A DNA stretch of 64,000 bases, from contig JAHQVT010000010.1 in the NCBI GenBank assembly GCA_019634165.1, positions 248,001-312,000 on the forward strand, in the 5' to 3' direction. Source of the DNA: Rhodospirillales bacterium. GTDB lineage: Bacteria > Pseudomonadota > Alphaproteobacteria > Rhodospirillales > Thalassospiraceae. Under the pieces are notes generated by a model. It made no database searches, was not told where the DNA came from, and was given only the letters and a program-made list of their open reading frames with translations. This document shows, one piece after another, positions 1 through 9,004 of the stretch (position 1 is the stretch's first letter; every line of letters begins with the position of its first letter). A program made the translations under genes and the position numbers.

Positions 1-1525
1 CATCAAGGGCAGTTGTCGGTTCATCAAGCAACAACAACCTTGGCCGCGAAAACAGGGCTGCTGCCAAGGCAATCAATTGGCGCTGCCCACCGGAAAGATT
101 GCGTCCCCCGCGATCCACCCGCGTATCATAGCCATCAGGCAGATCAAGGATGAATTGGTGCGCACCGGCAAGTTCCGCCGCCTGAATAATGTCGCGCATA
201 TCAGCCGCCCCCAGACGCGCGATGTTTTCGGCAATCGTACCGGGGAAAAGGAACGGGTTCTGCGCCAAATAGCCAATCTGCGCGCCAATATCGGCCCGGT
301 CCACCCTTGATGCTTCCACATCATCAAGCTTGACCGATCCCGATCCGGGCAACCAGATTCCCATGATCAATTTCAAAAGGGCGGTCTTACCGACCCCGTT
401 AAACCCGGCAATTGAAATAATCTGTCCCGGCCCGGCTTTGAATGAGAACCCCTTGAACAAAACATTGCGGCTGTTAGGTGGCGCAAAAACCAACCGGTCC
501 ACCGTCACCGCCATGCCGCGCCCACGCGGCAAAGGGGCCGGAACGGTTTGGTGCTTATCTAGCAAAATCTTGTTCAAACGTTCAAACGAACTGCGCGCTG
601 AATTCCAGCTCCGCCATGCTGTTACCGCGCCATCGAATGGTGCCAGCCCGCGCATCCCAAGGATCATGGATGCGACCATGATGCCAATCGTAATGCTTTC
701 AGACAAAACCAGATACGCGCCGACACCGATAAAGCAAACCTGCATTGCCAAACGGATGAAATGTGACAGCGTGGTCGATGTCCCGACCCGACGGCTGGCT
801 TGTCCTTCCCAGTAAAGCGAATCAGATTGATCGGCCTGCCAACGCTGGCGGGCAGATTGGGTCATGCCCATGGCTTCCATCGCCTCGGCATTGCGAACAT
901 AGGTTTCTTCCTGCGCAATACCCCTGTTCTGGCTTTCTTCAGAACGATCGACAGAAATCTTGGCAGCAGCCTCGTTGATGACGGCGATCAGTATAAGCAA
1001 AACCGCCCCGCCACAGGCCACAAGACCAAGACGCGTATCAAAGATAAAGACAACCCCGATATAGACCGGCGCCCACATGAAATCGATCAGGGCAAAAGGC
1101 CCGCTTCCGGTCAAAAAGCCGCGCAATCCATAAAGATCGCGCAACGGACGCTGGCGCATCTGGCTACCACGTGCCGATTGCTGCACGACATGGGCGAACA
1201 AATCCCCGCCAAGGCGCAAATCAAGTGCGGTACCAACCCGGATTAAAACCCGTGACCGTAGCTGCTCCATCGAGGCAATGAACACAAGAACAAGCCCGAT
1301 ACCAAGGGTAAGAAGGGCTAAGGTATCAACGCTTCGGCTTGAAAGAACCCGATCGAACACCTGCATCGAATAAATCGGGATCACCATGTTAAGCAGGTTG
1401 ATCACCATCGAGAATCCGCCCACGAGCGCAATCGACCGCCAGAACAACCGTTCCAGCGGGGTACGATCCCCCTCACGTCCCGCATCCGATGCGCGGGTTG
1501 GCCGGACTTTATCCAACAGGCCCAT
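1..1525 (-). CDS. Type I secretion ABC transporter (PrtD/HlyB-like), C-terminus cut by window edge
   Basis: Inner-membrane permease/ATPase that would power one-step export of a protein or large polypeptide with a membrane fusion protein and a TolC-type channel. Reading the minus strand from the ATG at 1523-1525 (preceded by GGAAGG) gives 508 codons without a stop, starting MGLLDKVRPTR. The N-terminal half is a type I ABC membrane domain (hydrophobic segments near residues 25-75 and 140-165, and again near 260-290). The C-terminal half has Walker A GFNGVGKT, signature LSGGQRQ and Walker B LLLLDEPT. No C39 peptidase domain precedes the membrane domain. PrtD-family proteins are about 570-580 residues, so roughly the last 60 lie beyond base 1. 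The fusion protein and substrate are not in the window. Confidence 0.88.
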   Translation of the reverse strand, partial: MGLLDKVRPTRASDAGREGDRTPLERLFWRSIALVGGFSMVINLLNMVIPIYSMQVFDRVLSSRSVDTLALLTLGIGLVLVFIASMEQLRSRVLIRVGTALDLRLGGDLFAHVVQQSARGSQMRQRPLRDLYGLRGFLTGSGPFALIDFMWAPVYIGVVFIFDTRLGLVACGGAVLLILIAVINEAAAKISVDRSEESQNRGIAQEETYVRNAEAMEAMGMTQSARQRWQADQSDSLYWEGQASRRVGTSTTLSHFIRLAMQVCFIGVGAYLVLSESITIGIMVASMILGMRGLAPFDGAVTAWRSWNSARSSFERLNKILLDKHQTVPAPLPRGRGMAVTVDRLVFAPPNSRNVLFKGFSFKAGPGQIISIAGFNGVGKTALLKLIMGIWLPGSGSVKLDDVEASRVDRADIGAQIGYLAQNPFLFPGTIAENIARLGAADMRDIIQAAELAGAHQFILDLPDGYDTRVDRGGRNLSGGQRQLIALAAALFSRPRLLLLDEPTTALD

Positions 1526-1965
1526 TCAATCCTTCCGTTTCAGACAAGCATTTGAGCACAGCCAAACAGCTTATTCTGTCTTCCTATCACGCATGACAAA
1601 CGTCCCGCGCAGCAGTGCTACGACGGGCAACCTAGCCAATGGCATACTGTCACTATTCTAGTGCAATATATAAGGATGTGTTAAAATTTCGCTGCAAAAC
1701 CCTTTATTTCATTGCGTTACCATCGCATTCAAACACCTAAATAACGGCGAAATTCAGATCATTAACCATTCCCGCACGCCTTACGCGCCTCGCTGTCATA
1801 GATCAATGCGCAAAGGTCGGTGCCCAAACTATGTTTTCGCAATCAAACTGGTTGAAACATTTGCGCAAAACCGTTCTTCTGCTGCCAGCTAAATGATCGC
1901 GCAGCTCTTTCGACGACATACCAACGGCGCACCTCGAATGGTCCGTCGCAAAACCCGGACACCAG
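1526..1965. other. Intergenic region, divergent promoters
   Basis: This AT-richer 440-base gap separates the ABC transporter (minus) from the M48 protease (plus) and must hold both promoters. I see no reading frame with a credible start, no strong hairpin and no recognisable operator. Confidence 0.5.
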
Positions 1966-2859
1966 ATGCAAGAAGAAAATCCGCAAATACCGGCCTTCAT
2001 CCAACGTTTCCTTGCCATTCAACCCGGCGGCATTTCACATGCAGGAACGCTTTTGGCCTGCATGGTCGGGGTTCTGGCAGCTTGCGCATGGATGCTGGGC
2101 GGGATTCAAATGACCATTTCGGCTGGCATTGCTGTTTCGCTTATGTTGGTGCTAACCCCAATTGTATCGCCGGACTTTCTGATGAAGCTGCTGCGCGCAA
2201 GTCCGCTGTCGGCTGACGACTATCCGGCCATCCATGAAATGACCCACCTTCTTTCCCAGCGTGCCGGATTGAAACACTCCCCAAGGCTGTTCTTATTGCC
2301 GGGAAAGGGGGTTAATGCCATCACCACGGGGACGGACGACACCACCACGATTGCAATTTCAAGCGAAGCCCTGCACAGCTTATCTCCCCGGCAAATGCGC
2401 GCCATTCTTGCCCATGAAGTCGCCCATGCCTGGCATGGTGATACCCGCATTCTCTTGATGACCGATGTGCTCTATCGCGCAACATGGACCGTTGCCTTGT
2501 TTGGTTTGGCAATTTTTATATTTGGTGATTTCAATCCGCCCGCTTGGATGATCGTTCTGTTTGGCGCAGTCCCGACCATCAGCTTTTTGTTGCAACGTGC
2601 CGTCATTCGCGACCGGGAATTTGCCGCTGATCATGGCGCAAGCGACCTTCTAAACGGCCCCGAAGACATGATTGACGGTCTGCTTCATATTGATCAGATC
2701 AACCGCAAACGCCTTGGCCTGATCCCTTATCGCAGCACCCAGCCGCCCAGCCTGCTGGATACCCACCCAACCGTTGGCGCGCGGATCAAGGCATTGCGCG
2801 CGCTTAAGCCCGGCACATGGCAGAAATTCTTTGAAAACCGGCGCATGCCCGAACAATAA
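1966..2859 (+). CDS. M48 family zinc metalloprotease (HtpX-like)
   Basis: Membrane-bound zinc endopeptidase of the M48 family, which usually degrades damaged or misfolded membrane proteins. The zinc motif HEVAH sits at residues 150-154, and the third zinc ligand is probably Glu218 in RDREFAAD, the usual M48 spacing. Hydrophobic segments near 26-46, 48-68, 172-188 and 193-210 give an HtpX-like membrane layout; at 297 residues it is the usual HtpX length. The catalytic motif lies on the cytoplasmic side in HtpX. No strong Shine-Dalgarno sequence precedes the ATG, so the start is less certain. The HNH gene begins 6 bases after its stop, so the two are probably cotranscribed. Confidence 0.85.
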   Translation: MQEENPQIPAFIQRFLAIQPGGISHAGTLLACMVGVLAACAWMLGGIQMTISAGIAVSLMLVLTPIVSPDFLMKLLRASPLSADDYPAIHEMTHLLSQRAGLKHSPRLFLLPGKGVNAITTGTDDTTTIAISSEALHSLSPRQMRAILAHEVAHAWHGDTRILLMTDVLYRATWTVALFGLAIFIFGDFNPPAWMIVLFGAVPTISFLLQRAVIRDREFAADHGASDLLNGPEDMIDGLLHIDQINRKRLGLIPYRSTQPPSLLDTHPTVGARIKALRALKPGTWQKFFENRRMPEQ

Positions 2860-2865
2860 TCGTTG

Positions 2866-3201
2866 ATGCCATCTTCTAATGACATAACCGGTGCCGATCT
2901 TGGCCCTTGCCCGGTTTGTGGTCGCCCGATGATTTCCGGCCCAACAGTTGATCGCCATCACTGGCGGCCAAAATCACAAGGTGGGACCGAAACCGAATGG
3001 CTGCACCGGATTTGTCATCGCATGATCCACCGCCTGTTTGACGCGGCAACGCTGGCACGGGAATTTGACAGGCCCGATAAACTGCTTACCCATCCCGACA
3101 TGATCAAGTTCGTCAAATGGGTGCGCAAAAAACCCGCTGACTATATTGCTTGGCCCGAAAGTACCGGGCGCTATGGCCGTAACCGGGGTGCCCGGCGCTA
3201 A
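2866..3201 (+). CDS. Small HNH-like zinc-finger protein
   Basis: A 111-residue protein with a CPVC pair near residue 15, then DRHHWRPKSQGGT and LHRICHRMIH. This is the arrangement of an HNH nuclease fold: a zinc knuckle, the catalytic-type His pair and a downstream C/H. It lacks any added DNA-binding or restriction domain, so nuclease activity is inferred from the motif only. I take the ATG at 2866; a TTG at 2863 is in frame just before it. It follows the M48 gene by 6 bases with no Shine-Dalgarno sequence of its own, which suggests translational coupling. The C-terminal 30 residues are basic (GRYGRNRGARR), consistent with nucleic acid contact. Confidence 0.6.
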   Translation: MPSSNDITGADLGPCPVCGRPMISGPTVDRHHWRPKSQGGTETEWLHRICHRMIHRLFDAATLAREFDRPDKLLTHPDMIKFVKWVRKKPADYIAWPESTGRYGRNRGARR

Positions 3202-3344
3202 TCGCGCCCAAACCCATTCAATTGGCAAAAGAAATGCCAATTTATTCATTTACCTGCGAGACTACGCCAGTTACATGACCCGATAATGGGGCCAACGATG
3301 CCCAATGCCCGCAAACGATCAACTGCCCTCATCAGGAAAAACCG

Positions 3345-4067
3345 ATGCCCAGCTTTGACATGCTCAACGAACTAATCCCGGTCTTTGTCACGCTTTTCGT
3401 GATCATTGACCCGCTCGGTCTGGTCCCGGTTTTCATCGTTCTGACACAGGGCACCAGTGCCGCACATCGTCGTCGCATGGCAATTCGCGCTTGCTTGACC
3501 AGCTTCTTTATCTTGGCCGCATTCGCGCTGATCGGTGAAGGACTGCTTGGCATTTTTGGCATTCACATGCCCGCCTTCCGGATTGCTGGCGGTACGCTTT
3601 TATTCTTGATCGCGCTTGAAATGCTGTTTGAAAAACGCAGCCAAAAACGAAACGAGCGCGCCGAACAGCTCCATCAGGAACTTGAAGAAGACCATAAAAC
3701 CGACAAAGCCAAATCCAATGCTGCCGCTGCAAAATCGAAGACCGGCCACACCATCCCCGATGACGAAGCAGACGACATTTCGATCTTTCCAATGTCGATC
3801 CCGTTCCTGTCTGGTCCGGGTGCAATTGCATCGGTCATGCTGTTGATGGGCAAGTTCGAAGACAATATCGCCATGCAGGCCAGCGTGATCGGCGTTGTCG
3901 CCATCGTTATGATGATCGCCTTTGCCTTCTTCCTTGCCTCGAACGTGGTGGCCAAACGCCTCAGCCCAACGGTCGCAACGGTATTTTCCCGCCTGCTGGG
4001 CATGATCTTGGCCGCCCTTGCGGTTCAATTCATCATTGATGGCATCAAACAGGCGTTTTTCCAGTAA
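3345..4067 (+). CDS. MarC family (UPF0056) integral membrane protein
   Basis: Multi-pass inner membrane protein of the MarC/NAAT family. The N-terminus carries the family motif VIIDPLGLVPVF, and six hydrophobic segments are visible. A hydrophilic linker of about 45 residues rich in Lys, Glu and Ala (residues about 90-135) divides two three-helix halves; this linker is longer and more charged than in E. coli MarC. The biochemical role of the family is unsettled: the early link to multiple antibiotic resistance was not upheld, and some members were reported to affect amino acid export. AGGA lies 7 bases before the ATG. Downstream is the convergent exchanger gene. Confidence 0.82.
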   Translation: MPSFDMLNELIPVFVTLFVIIDPLGLVPVFIVLTQGTSAAHRRRMAIRACLTSFFILAAFALIGEGLLGIFGIHMPAFRIAGGTLLFLIALEMLFEKRSQKRNERAEQLHQELEEDHKTDKAKSNAAAAKSKTGHTIPDDEADDISIFPMSIPFLSGPGAIASVMLLMGKFEDNIAMQASVIGVVAIVMMIAFAFFLASNVVAKRLSPTVATVFSRLLGMILAALAVQFIIDGIKQAFFQ

Positions 4068-4122
4068 CCAACCGCCTGTCACAAAACGTTTGACCGCAAA
4101 TGATCAGCCGCCAGCCAAAGAG

Positions 4123-4140
4123 CCAACTGGGGTTGGTTTT
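4123..4140 (+). terminator. Weak terminator-like hairpin after the MarC gene
   Basis: CCAAC, loop TGGG, GTTGG, then TTTT. The stem is only five pairs and the T run overlaps the stop of the convergent exchanger gene. It is a plausible but weak terminator for the plus strand. Confidence 0.35.
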
Positions 4141-5065
4141 ACTGGGCAGACCAAACATACCCTGCATAAGCCACAAGCATGGCAAAACCAATGCCTCGGC
4201 CGATTAAGGCCCGACGCAGCAGCACGGTCAAAAGCAGCGACACCGCAATCATGATCGGAAGATCAAATGTCAAAAAGCGCCCTGCGACCGGAATGGGCGT
4301 AACAATTGCGGTTACCCCCAAAATACCCAAAACGTTAAAGATGTTTGATCCGACAATATTGCCAATGGCGATTTCTGATTGTTTGCGCACTGCGGCGATT
4401 AACGAGGTTGCCAATTCTGGCAAAGATGTCCCAACCGCAACAATCGTAAGCCCGATAAAGGCTTCGGACACGCCAAACGCACGGGCAATGGTCACCGCAC
4501 CATCAACAAGATAGCGCGCACCAAACATCAAAAGAACCAACCCCGCCAGAACCCATATGATCGAAAGCCAAATGTTTCCGACCGGTTTGGGCAATTCGGT
4601 TTGATCACCCTGGTCCGATGGCACATGCCGGGATTGACGATAGGCGACCACAAGATAGGCAATCAGGCCGACACACATAAGACCACCTGCCACCCGGCCC
4701 AATTCCCCCAACGCGAATGTGGGCACAAGAACAAAGGCCGCAGCCAACATCACAGCCGTATCGCGCTTAAGCGTCCCACCCGAAACCGCAATCGGCCAAA
4801 CAAGGGCAGAAACACCAACAATCAGCAAGATGTTGGCGATATTTGATCCAACAACGTTGCCAAGTGCAATATCAGGTACACCGCGCAATGCCGAATCAAG
4901 TGACACCAGAAGTTCTGGCGTTGATGTGCCAAAGCCAACCACCGTCAGGCCAATCAGAAGCGGCGACATGGATAAGCGTTGCGCAATACCGACACTGCCA
5001 CGCACCAGCGCCTCACCGCCAAAGAAAAGCCCGACAAGACCACCAAGCAACATCAGATATTCCAT
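4139..5065 (-). CDS. Calcium/sodium antiporter, CaxA/YrbG type
   Basis: Inner-membrane cation exchanger of the CaCA superfamily, expected to exchange Na+ or H+ for Ca2+. The two diagnostic alpha repeats are clear: GLTVVGFGTSTPELLVS near residue 39 with ALGNVVGSNIANIL just after it, and GLTIVAVGTSLPELATS in the second half with AIGNIVGSNIFNVLG. The acidic Glu of each GTSxPEL motif is the predicted ion ligand. With 308 residues and about ten hydrophobic segments it is of normal length. An AGGG-type ribosome site lies about 10 bases before the ATG. It ends tail-to-tail with the MarC gene and is probably monocistronic. Confidence 0.88.
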   Translation of the reverse strand: MEYLMLLGGLVGLFFGGEALVRGSVGIAQRLSMSPLLIGLTVVGFGTSTPELLVSLDSALRGVPDIALGNVVGSNIANILLIVGVSALVWPIAVSGGTLKRDTAVMLAAAFVLVPTFALGELGRVAGGLMCVGLIAYLVVAYRQSRHVPSDQGDQTELPKPVGNIWLSIIWVLAGLVLLMFGARYLVDGAVTIARAFGVSEAFIGLTIVAVGTSLPELATSLIAAVRKQSEIAIGNIVGSNIFNVLGILGVTAIVTPIPVAGRFLTFDLPIMIAVSLLLTVLLRRALIGRGIGFAMLVAYAGYVWSAQ

Positions 5066-5180
5066 GACCCACGCCCTTCCAAATGGCGAAACTTCTATAT
5101 GCGCTTCTTATGACGCTCAGCGCAGAGATGTTCGATCTACTGGTGATTTACAAGCGGTACTACCCAAATCAAAAAAATAA

Positions 5181-5210
5181 AAAAGGCGGCCCACGAATGA
5201 GCCGCCTTTT
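5181..5210 (-). terminator. Rho-independent terminator of the PDH-E1-like gene
   Basis: A perfect ten-base inverted repeat, AAAAGGCGGC and GCCGCCTTTT, around a ten-base loop. On the minus strand it is followed by a long T run (TTTTTTATTTTTTT), so it terminates the gene ending at 5237. It also has a T run on the plus strand, but no plus-strand gene precedes it. Confidence 0.88.
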
Positions 5211-5236
5211 GCTTAGGTTTTCTTAGCGATCAATGA

Positions 5237-7621
5237 TCAATCCCAACGCTTCGCCGCGCGTACGATCGCATCCGTTCCGATCTGATAATGCTCATAAAGC
5301 GCGATGCTATCCCCACACTGACCAAAACCATTCACACCAAGCGGTGCCACCGCATGACCACGCACCGATCCCAACCACGCAAGCGCTGCCGGATGACCAT
5401 CAATCACGGTGACAAGACGCGCATCAGACGCCAATGGTGCCATCAGGTTTTCCACATGGGCCATCTGACCATCACCCTTGCCTGACAGACGTGTGCGTTC
5501 CAAATCCTGCCACTCGTTATAAAGCCGATCGGTCGATGTCACAGCAAGCAGGCCCAAGCCCGGATGGGTTTCTGAAAGCTTTTCCCACGCCGCAATTGCT
5601 TCGGGGGCCATCGCCCCGCAATAGGCAATCGCCATTTTGCAATCTTCGCCCGGCTCGCGAAGCCAATAGCCGCCTGAAACAATTTCGGCCTTGGTCGCAT
5701 CGGAAAGTTCACGTTCTGGCTGTGCCACCGGTTTGGTCGACAGGCGCAGATAAATCGACCCGCCATCAGATGCCTGCATGTGATCGAACGACCATCCCAT
5801 GATGGTTGCCAATTCATCGCCAAAGCTTGGCTCAAAGCTGGTCAGGCCGGGTTGGCCCATCCCGATCATTGGGGTTGAGATTGACTGATGCGCTCCACCT
5901 TCAGGTGCAAGCGTAATGCCGCTTGGTGTTGCCACCACCATGAAACGCGCATCCTGATAGCAGGCATAGTTCAATGCGTCCAATCCACGGGCAATGAACG
6001 GATCATACAGCGTTCCAATCGGGAACAGACGCTGGCCAAACAGGCTGTGCGACAATCCAAGGGCGGCCAAATTGAGGAACAGGTTGTTCTCTGCAATGCC
6101 AAGCTCAACATGCTGACCGCTTGGCGATCTGATCCATTTCTGTGCTGAGGGCACTTTGCGTTCGCGGAATTCATCGGCCAGCTCTTCGCGGCCAAACAAA
6201 CCACGCTGGTTCACAAACCCGCCAAGGTTGGTGGAAACCGTCACATCGGGCGATGTCGTCACAATGCGATCAGAAAGATCGCTGTTTTTCATCTTCGCCA
6301 ATTCATTGAGGATTTTACCAAACACTTCCTGCGTGCTTGATGTGTCCACCCGTGAATATGGCATATCCGGGATGGCGATGACTTCGGACATTTTATGGCG
6401 CGGGGCGCTGTCATTAAACGGTGCATTTTTGATGTAATCACGAACCTTGTTAGCGCTAACATCAAGCCCCGCCGCCAGTTCCCACTCATCACCATCTTCA
6501 ATACGGTTCTGCTTTTTAAATGCATCCATCTGCGGAACATTCATAAGGCCCGCATGGTTATCTTTGTGCCCCTGAAGCGGGGTGCCATACCCCTTAACCG
6601 TATAGGCAATAAAGATGGTCGGCTTATCATTCGGGACCGCGTCAAACGCGCTTAAGACTGCTTCCATGCAATGACCGCCAAGATTGGTCATTAACTCATG
6701 CAAGGCATCGTCGTCATAATCCCCCAACAAGTTCGCCAGTGCATTATCCCCGGCCATGTCGGATGTAATTTGCGCCCGCCATGCCGCACCGCCCTGAAAC
6801 GTCAGCGCGGAATAAATGTCGTTTGGCACGTCATTAAGCCATTTCTTCAATGACTTGCCACCCGGCTTGGCAAAGGCATCATGAAGTTTGCGGCCATATT
6901 TGATGGTAATCACGTTCCAGCCAACAGCACGGAAGAACCGGCCAATAACCCGGAACAGATGGGCGTCAATCATGCCATCAAGGCTTTGGCGGTTGTAATC
7001 GATCACCCACCAAACATTGCGAATGTCATGCTTCCACGTATCAAGAAGCGCTTCGTAGATATTGCCCTCATCAAGTTCGGCATCACCAACAAGGGCGACC
7101 ATACGCCCCGGCGTTTCCCCCTTGGGCAGCATGTCCTTATAACGAAGGTAATCTTGCGTCAGCGCGGCAAAGTTCGTCACCGCTGCACCAAGGCCAACCG
7201 ACCCGGTTGAAAAATCAACCTGATCGCCATCCTTGGTCCGCGATGGATAAGATTGCGCACCACCAAAGGATCGGAAATTTTCCAGCTTTTCCTTGGTCTG
7301 ACGACCAAACAGATAATTGATCGCATGGAAAACCGGACTTGCATGCGGCTTGACCGCCACCCGATCCTGCGGACGCAATACATTAAAATAAAGCGCGGTC
7401 ATAAGGGTGGTCATGGATGCACAACTGGCCTGATGGCCACCAACCTTGATGCCATCGCGTTTCGGGCGCAAATGGTTGGCGTTATGGATCGTCCAGCTTG
7501 ATAGCCAGCGCACTTTCTTTTCGATCTGACCGAGCATCTCAAGATCTTCGGCCTTTACCTGACCGGTCGAGCTTGCTTCGATAATTTCGCCAATTTCCGG
7601 GGCGGCATCCTGTGCTGACAT
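5237..7621 (-). CDS. Homodimeric pyruvate-dehydrogenase-E1-like transketolase
   Basis: Thiamine-diphosphate enzyme related to AceE, the homodimeric E1 of pyruvate dehydrogenase. KVGGHQASCAS and the region FRSFGGAQSYPSRTKDG ... FSTGSVGLG align with AceE segments. The cofactor motif is GDAELDEGN followed about 25 residues later by DYNRQSLDG, matching the AceE GDGEMDE...NCNLQ pattern. It has 794 residues against about 887 in AceE. No E2 or E3 gene is beside it, so the substrate (pyruvate or another 2-oxoacid) cannot be fixed from context. Alphaproteobacteria normally run a heterotetrameric PdhA/PdhB E1, so this copy is probably accessory. GAGAG precedes the ATG, and a 12-bp palindrome lies 124-135 bases upstream. 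Confidence 0.8.
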   Translation of the reverse strand: MSAQDAAPEIGEIIEASSTGQVKAEDLEMLGQIEKKVRWLSSWTIHNANHLRPKRDGIKVGGHQASCASMTTLMTALYFNVLRPQDRVAVKPHASPVFHAINYLFGRQTKEKLENFRSFGGAQSYPSRTKDGDQVDFSTGSVGLGAAVTNFAALTQDYLRYKDMLPKGETPGRMVALVGDAELDEGNIYEALLDTWKHDIRNVWWVIDYNRQSLDGMIDAHLFRVIGRFFRAVGWNVITIKYGRKLHDAFAKPGGKSLKKWLNDVPNDIYSALTFQGGAAWRAQITSDMAGDNALANLLGDYDDDALHELMTNLGGHCMEAVLSAFDAVPNDKPTIFIAYTVKGYGTPLQGHKDNHAGLMNVPQMDAFKKQNRIEDGDEWELAAGLDVSANKVRDYIKNAPFNDSAPRHKMSEVIAIPDMPYSRVDTSSTQEVFGKILNELAKMKNSDLSDRIVTTSPDVTVSTNLGGFVNQRGLFGREELADEFRERKVPSAQKWIRSPSGQHVELGIAENNLFLNLAALGLSHSLFGQRLFPIGTLYDPFIARGLDALNYACYQDARFMVVATPSGITLAPEGGAHQSISTPMIGMGQPGLTSFEPSFGDELATIMGWSFDHMQASDGGSIYLRLSTKPVAQPERELSDATKAEIVSGGYWLREPGEDCKMAIAYCGAMAPEAIAAWEKLSETHPGLGLLAVTSTDRLYNEWQDLERTRLSGKGDGQMAHVENLMAPLASDARLVTVIDGHPAALAWLGSVRGHAVAPLGVNGFGQCGDSIALYEHYQIGTDAIVRAAKRWD

Positions 7622-7744
7622 CTCTCATCGCCTTTTTGTAAGCCCGATCATGCGGGTCTTTTCGGACGGCAATCGCACGCCCGAAACATTTCGGTATTGA
7701 TTTACCGATTTTCAAATAGGCTGCTCAAAAAGCAAGGAGGGGCA

Positions 7745-7756
7745 GTGAAATTTCAC
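7745..7756. promoter_or_regulatory. Perfect 12-bp palindrome upstream of the PDH-E1-like gene
   Basis: GTGAAATTTCAC is fully self-complementary and lies in the 396-base gap (7622-8017) between two divergent genes, 124-135 bases before the PDH-E1-like start. It has the size of a dimeric repressor operator. I do not recognise the regulator. Apart from this and the two promoters that must exist, I see nothing else in the gap. Confidence 0.4.
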
Positions 7757-8017
7757 ACAAGATTCGTCACTTTCAACCAACCCGTGGAATCTGCTGCAAC
7801 GAACCAGCACAAACCTTCGAATTTCCCGTCTGAAACATTATTGCGCGGCCCATATCCGCCGATTCAGAACCGCGATTCGCTGCCACGCAAAAACCCACCG
7901 CACCAAAAGTATAATCGCCTGTGCACCCCCAGATAAAGGGATCGTTAAGGGATAAGAATTCAGTATTGGCAAAGACATACCGGTGGTTCATCTCCATCTT
8001 TGGCAAAGTAAAAAGAC

Positions 8018-8944
8018 ATGCATTCAGGAAAAATGTCCTTCGTAACAAAACTCCTGATCCTGTTGCCGATGGCGGCTTTGATCCTTGGAAAGCCAAACAT
8101 TGCCAACGCCAGCGAAATCAAGGCCAAGGTACCGATGTCTTTGGAATCGGCTTATTGCCGCGGGGAAATCAGTTGGGCCGATCATTCTGAATACGACACT
8201 GATCTTTTACGCCTTGCCGCATCTCTAAGCGACAGCGACATCCAAATCACACCGGTTTGCACAGAATACCCGACCGAGCAGCGCCGCATCGCCATGCTGC
8301 AATCGGGTGACGAGATCAATGTTGTGTTTTTTGGCACCAACGCCGAGCGCGAAGAAAAGCTACTTGCCGTATATGTCCCGATCTATTTGGGCACCACGGG
8401 CTTGCGGCTTTTCATGACCCGCGCTGATGTCGCGGCAAAGCTTAATGATGTTAAATCGATTGAAGACCTTCGTAATTTCTCCATGGGTCAGGGGATTGGT
8501 TGGCCGGATGCCGATGTTCTGCGTCACCATCGATTTTCCGTCACATATGGGCGCTACATGACCTTGCACCTCATGCTCAATGCCAAACGGTTTGATCTTT
8601 ATCCCCGCGCATATTGGCAAATCATGGGTGAATGGAACTGGATGCGTGAACGCGCGCCAAACATTGTGGTTGCCGATAATATTGCTCTTTTTTATCCGCA
8701 GCCGATCTATTTCTTTGTCAGCCCCCAAATGCCTGAATTACATCATGCCATTCAAACCGGGATGGAACGGGCTTTTGCCAACGGATCGTTGCTTCACTTG
8801 CTTCAAACCCACCGTGAAACAGAACCGTCTTTCGAGAAAATCAACCTCAATGACTTGCAGATATTACACATTGAAAACCCGCTTCTTCCACCACGTTCTC
8901 TTGAGGCGATGAAAAAATACAGCATCTTCCAATTGATAAAATAA
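8018..8944 (+). CDS. Periplasmic substrate-binding-like protein, orphan
   Basis: The protein opens with a signal peptide (basic start, hydrophobic core, cleavage likely after ANA near residue 30). It then resembles the type II periplasmic binding fold used by amino-acid ABC transporters and by some non-transport sensors. It shows a charged beta-strand pattern, a VVFFGTN segment, and late helices such as MERAFANGSLLHLL, typical of domain 1 of family 3 solute-binding proteins. No permease or ATPase is adjacent, so a ligand-sensing or accessory role is as likely as transport. The ATG at 8033 has AGGA just upstream and may be the true start. A strong hairpin follows the stop. Confidence 0.6.
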   Translation: MHSGKMSFVTKLLILLPMAALILGKPNIANASEIKAKVPMSLESAYCRGEISWADHSEYDTDLLRLAASLSDSDIQITPVCTEYPTEQRRIAMLQSGDEINVVFFGTNAEREEKLLAVYVPIYLGTTGLRLFMTRADVAAKLNDVKSIEDLRNFSMGQGIGWPDADVLRHHRFSVTYGRYMTLHLMLNAKRFDLYPRAYWQIMGEWNWMRERAPNIVVADNIALFYPQPIYFFVSPQMPELHHAIQTGMERAFANGSLLHLLQTHRETEPSFEKINLNDLQILHIENPLLPPRSLEAMKKYSIFQLIK

Positions 8945-8947
8945 AGA

Positions 8948-8975
8948 CCCGGCGACTGAAGCTTCATTCACCGGG
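8948..8975. terminator. Hairpin terminator between convergent genes
   Basis: CCCGG ... CCGGG with a further paired segment TGAAG/CTTCA inside forms a 14-pair stem with two mismatches. It is followed on the plus strand by CCTTGATGCTTTTT. It lies between the stops of the binding protein and the methionine gamma-lyase gene and can serve both. Confidence 0.7.
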
Positions 8976-9004
8976 CCTTGATGCTTTTTAGAATGTTCAG
9001 CAGC

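Noticed and set aside
1803-2018. A 71-codon minus-strand frame before the M48 gene
   Set aside because: No ribosome site and no family resemblance; it overlaps the start of the M48 gene.
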